Assembly: GCA_030038695.1 (NCBI GenBank)
Contig: JASHSN010000387.1
Coordinates: 1 to 7,635, forward strand
DNA: 7,635 nt
Source: Nitrososphaeraceae archaeon
GTDB taxonomy: Archaea; Thermoproteota; Nitrososphaeria; Nitrososphaerales; Nitrososphaeraceae
Direction of reading: 5' to 3'
Positions 5,887-7,635 of this stretch are shown here, piece by piece. Position 1 is the stretch's first letter. The number at the start of each line of letters is the position of its first letter. The position numbers and the translations under genes were made by a program. Below the pieces are notes generated by a model, which worked only from the letters and a program-made list of their open reading frames with translations, made no database searches and was not told the origin of the DNA.

Positions 5887-6048
5887 CTAAGGTTCGGTCA
5901 TCTTTCTCCAACATTCTAGGCAGAAAATACCTTCATCCTGATATATGTCTACTTCAGGCTGACCGCAGACATCGCATGTTGGAGCATTATAAACAAGAGA
6001 TGTAAAATTTTTATATTTACTCGAAGTATCGGCCAGCCGTGTGACCAC
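5887..6048 (-). CDS. Small zinc-ribbon protein (CxxC...CxxCW)
   Basis: A 53-residue protein with two cysteine knuckles, TC25DVC28G and FC43LEC46W, 14 residues apart between them. This is the usual spacing for a single zinc ribbon that binds one Zn2+. The segment NAPTCDVCGQPEVDIYQDEGIFCLECW is compact and clearly protein-like; the rest is a polar N-tail and a short KMTEP end. Tiny proteins of this style are common in Thaumarchaeota and are presumed nucleic-acid or protein binders; no function is known to me. The start is uncertain. GTG at 6048 is the only usual start codon in frame before the cysteines, and it lies inside the glycine-rich frame ending at 6017. An AT-rich TATA-like stretch (6004-6020) sits downstream of that GTG, which is awkward. 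It is too short to be found by a 60-codon cutoff. Confidence 0.65.
   Translation of the reverse strand: MVTRLADTSSKYKNFTSLVYNAPTCDVCGQPEVDIYQDEGIFCLECWRKMTEP
6004..6020 (-). promoter_or_regulatory. TATA-like stretch inside the zinc-ribbon N-terminus
   Basis: On the minus strand this reads GTAAATATAAAAATTTT, similar to an archaeal TATA box. A start about 25 nt on (near 5990) would fall at CTT-GTT-TAT-AAT in the zinc-ribbon frame, with no standard start codon. Either translation begins at an unusual codon, the GTG at 6048 is right and this is only AT-rich coding sequence, or the box serves something else. Confidence 0.3.
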
Positions 6049-6226
6049 CGGTTCTGCCGTTCATACCTGTATGACCGTGGCCATTTCCTACCTGACCGTT
6101 TGTGCCACTTCCTGGGGTTGTGGTTCCCCCGCATCCACCGGTTTCGCCTGTTCCCTCATTAATACCTGCTCCGCCTGCTCCACCGTTAGAGGACGTGCCA
6201 GTCGTACGACTAAAATTTGGAAAGGA
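6017..6226 (-). pseudogene. Glycine-rich reading frame without a start
   Basis: A 69-codon minus-strand frame reads SFPNFSRTTGTSSNGGAGG... then a glycine-rich body including GGCGGTTTPGSG and GHTGMNGRTGGHTAGRYFE, ending at TAA 6017-6019. The many Gly residues use GGT, GGA, GGC and GGG in mixture, which points to selection on the protein rather than to a simple DNA repeat. The last part has collagen-like G-x-x steps. There is no ATG, GTG or TTG between the upstream stop (6227-6229) and an internal Met late in the frame. A neighbouring minus frame does have ATG at 6240, and a frameshift near 6200 would join it to the Gly-rich body. It is best seen as a frameshifted or 5'-lost gene for a low-complexity, perhaps exported, protein. 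The 3' end overlaps the zinc-ribbon ORF by 32 nt. Confidence 0.45.
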
Positions 6227-6260
6227 TTATCTAGTAACATAATAATTTAGTTAATCTGCT

Positions 6261-7223
6261 GTGAATAGTTCTAACAATCACCAAAATTATGTGAAGAACT
6301 TATCTATGGAAGCAACTTTTTGCAGTAACGAGAATGAGGACATTTACATATACGGATACGTTAGCTATGATAAGGCTAAGCTCAAAGGCCCGGAAATTAA
6401 TAAGCTCAAAAACTACACCATAAATGCACGTGGAAGAATACCCATCTCCGAAAACGAATTTCTAGATATGTCTCTGAATACTGGCATTGACAATGAGATA
6501 ATAGATTTTCATATGACATATGTTAGGAATTTCAATGATACCGACGATACAATACTTACAAGAAAATTTGGACGTATAAGAACTCTTAATATTCGAACTG
6601 ATATTGGGCCGCATCGAGGTATGCCGCATATTGATGTTGAAATATTTGACCAAAATAAGAATAAGGTCTTCGATGAAGTAGTGAAGCAAGATAAAGAATT
6701 TACGAATTATGATTCTGCTATAAGTGCCGTATTCAGACAAGTAGAAAAGTTATCAAATCCTTTAGTTGGCGCTCAATATTGGTTATCCCCGACACAAATA
6801 TTCCCGGAGAGAGTGAAAAGATTAGCAAAACTAAGGGAACAAAATAGCCTCTCGACCTCCTTGAGTATACTTTCAAGAGCTATTAGCGTAAGGACATACG
6901 AGGAAACAAGAAATGGCAGCTTGGTAATTGATGAAGAGCACTTTTGGAAGATAGCCGAATTTTGCATACAATCAATCAAAGAAAAAGAAAGTGAATTCGG
7001 AGGTGATTTAGATGTAGAAATTCCTCACCCCACAGTAATTTCTTCGCTTCCCTTTCTTTTTTTCTTCCCTGAAAATGCTGAATATTCCTTCAAGGCATAT
7101 CACTCCGATGGTTCTGAGGTCCCATTACAACATGAACTGTCAGGCGTAGTATTGCAGAGAAGAGATGGAATTAATTTGATACGAGACCTTGACTCTATCG
7201 AGTCGAAGTTCACAAGTCAATAG
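6261..7223 (+). CDS. Conserved-looking protein of unknown family, 320 aa
   Basis: A soluble, mildly acidic protein that I do not recognise. There is no signal peptide and no membrane helix. The first half is likely beta-rich (for example residues 26-36, DIYIYGYVSYD, and 80-90). A compact motif, RTDIGPHRGMPHIDVEIFD, lies at 112-130, with H118 and H123 that could bind metal or substrate. Residues 145-245 look helical and charged, followed by a hydrophobic FLFFFP (266-270) and a C-terminal domain ending ...DSIESKFTSQ. The start is GTG at 6261; GTG 6291 (residue 11) and ATG 6306 (residue 16) are alternatives, and no TATA box decides between them. The gene is divergent from the glycine-rich frame and overlaps the convergent 7217 ORF by 7 bp. 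Uninterrupted length and codon use make it a firm gene; function is unknown. Confidence 0.88.
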   Translation: MNSSNNHQNYVKNLSMEATFCSNENEDIYIYGYVSYDKAKLKGPEINKLKNYTINARGRIPISENEFLDMSLNTGIDNEIIDFHMTYVRNFNDTDDTILTRKFGRIRTLNIRTDIGPHRGMPHIDVEIFDQNKNKVFDEVVKQDKEFTNYDSAISAVFRQVEKLSNPLVGAQYWLSPTQIFPERVKRLAKLREQNSLSTSLSILSRAISVRTYEETRNGSLVIDEEHFWKIAEFCIQSIKEKESEFGGDLDVEIPHPTVISSLPFLFFFPENAEYSFKAYHSDGSEVPLQHELSGVVLQRRDGINLIRDLDSIESKFTSQ

Positions 7224-7435
7224 AGTGATGCTTTAGGTTTAAAACAGCCGAAAATTCGACAATTATCATTCAATAAGGGATTATACATCGTACCTAATTT
7301 CAACTGCCAGTTTTGTAAGTTAGGGATGTCACTCTTTTCATATTCTGACATCAGTTGCCTTGAAGGATTAGTATGAGCACCAACGAGCCGTATGACCGCT
7401 TTCAACAGCGTGAATAGATAGAAATTCATATTCAT
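7217..7435 (-). CDS. Small convergent ORF (hypothetical)
   Basis: A 72-residue ORF from ATG 7435, in a frame that could extend to TTG 7465. It has a hydrophobic, basic N-terminal helix (NFYLFTLLKAVIRLVGAH), then a polar region, SEYEKSDIPNLQNWQLKLGTMYNP, and two cysteines near the end (C61 and C65). TATA-like CTTATAAG (7449-7456) lies about 24 nt before a second ATG at 7429, so the true start may be there. The stop overlaps the end of the plus-strand 320-residue gene by 7 bp. The family is not recognised. It may be a real small gene or the remnant of a longer one. Confidence 0.4.
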   Translation of the reverse strand: MNMNFYLFTLLKAVIRLVGAHTNPSRQLMSEYEKSDIPNLQNWQLKLGTMYNPLLNDNCRIFGCFKPKASLY

Positions 7436-7497
7436 CAGATGACAACTACTTATAAGACTGAACAAATTAACACTTCAACTGAAAAATTTCTTGAGAA

Positions 7498-7513
7498 CCT
7501 TACAGGAGTAAGG
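7498..7513. repeat. Short hairpin in the right-hand intergenic region
   Basis: CCTTAC (7498-7503) pairs with GTAAGG (7508-7513) around an AGGA loop. It is a compact six-pair stem with no U-run after it on either strand, so a terminator role is not supported. The remaining sequence from 7466 to the window end has no other clear feature apart from the possible gene start at 7587. Confidence 0.4.
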
Positions 7514-7586
7514 ATTATGCTCAGTAATAAAAGGAATCCAAGTTAAGGAGTTTAATTAAAGACTACAAGAATCTCGCTTTTAAACT

Positions 7587-7635
7587 GTGGCTCCTTTGGA
7601 TGTAAGAACGAAGGATTTTATTTTCAGAACCACTA
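7587..7635 (+). CDS. Possible 5' end of a gene running off the window
   Basis: From GTG 7587 the plus strand is open to the edge, reading MAPLDVRTKDFIFRTT. An AT-rich TATA-like TTTAATTAA (7551-7559) is centred about 32 nt upstream, acceptable for a short-leader archaeal transcript. Only 16 codons are visible and the opposite strand is also open here, so the call is tentative. Confidence 0.22.
   Translation, partial: MAPLDVRTKDFIFRTT

Noticed and set aside
6041..6250. Plus-strand 69-codon Ser/Thr/Ala/Cys-rich ORF and minus-strand 61-codon ORF at 5949-6134
   Set aside because: The plus ORF is what glycine codons give when read from the other strand. The minus ORF is another frame of the Gly-rich/zinc-ribbon region and contains neither pattern.

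Overview
The window looks like archaeal DNA, most likely from a soil-type ammonia-oxidising thaumarchaeon (Nitrososphaerales, Nitrosocosmicus-like). This is an inference. The DNA is AT-rich. Several starts are GTG or TTG with no Shine-Dalgarno sequence. At least one gene has a TATA-like box at the distance expected for a leaderless archaeal transcript, and U-rich tracts follow several stops. The short secreted protein and the small CxxC zinc-ribbon protein resemble, from memory, families common in those genomes. No 16S rRNA, tRNA or ammonia-oxidation gene is present to confirm this. Coding density is low: the confident genes cover only about half of the window.

Layout. Positions 1-135 hold the 3' end of an unrecognised plus-strand gene, followed by a terminator-like region. 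Positions 225-1008 are gene-poor and hold a 5-copy 8-bp tandem repeat (285-324), an inverted-repeat block with two competing pairings (509-593) and a run of three palindromes (700-733). A possible two-helix membrane protein lies at 1009-1236, with U-tracts at 1537-1560. A 14-helix MFS exporter (1583-3187, minus) is the largest gene. A 72-codon ORF (3162-3380, minus) with a good TATA box overlaps its start. Positions 3400-3960 hold no convincing gene, but 3535-3874 reads like a broken one. A small signal-peptide protein (4002-4277, minus) and a hemerythrin-like HHE protein (4961-5518, minus) follow, separated by about 680 bp without a clear gene. Positions 5560-5700 hold palindromes and direct repeats upstream of the hemerythrin promoter. 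Next come a CxxC...CxxC zinc-ribbon miniprotein (5887-6048, minus) and an overlapping glycine-rich reading frame without a start codon (6017-6226, minus). A 320-residue protein of unknown family runs divergently (6261-7223, plus) and meets a small minus-strand ORF (7217-7435) tail to tail.

The genes do not form an obvious operon or pathway. They look like a loose set of accessory or stress-type functions: efflux, O2 or iron sensing by a hemerythrin, a secreted protein and a zinc-ribbon protein, set in long non-coding stretches with gene remnants. I do not see a clear new multi-gene system. The best leads are the glycine-rich/zinc-ribbon overlap, the repeat cluster upstream of the hemerythrin gene, the ORF overlapping the exporter start, the remnant at 3535-3874 and the unknown 320-residue protein.
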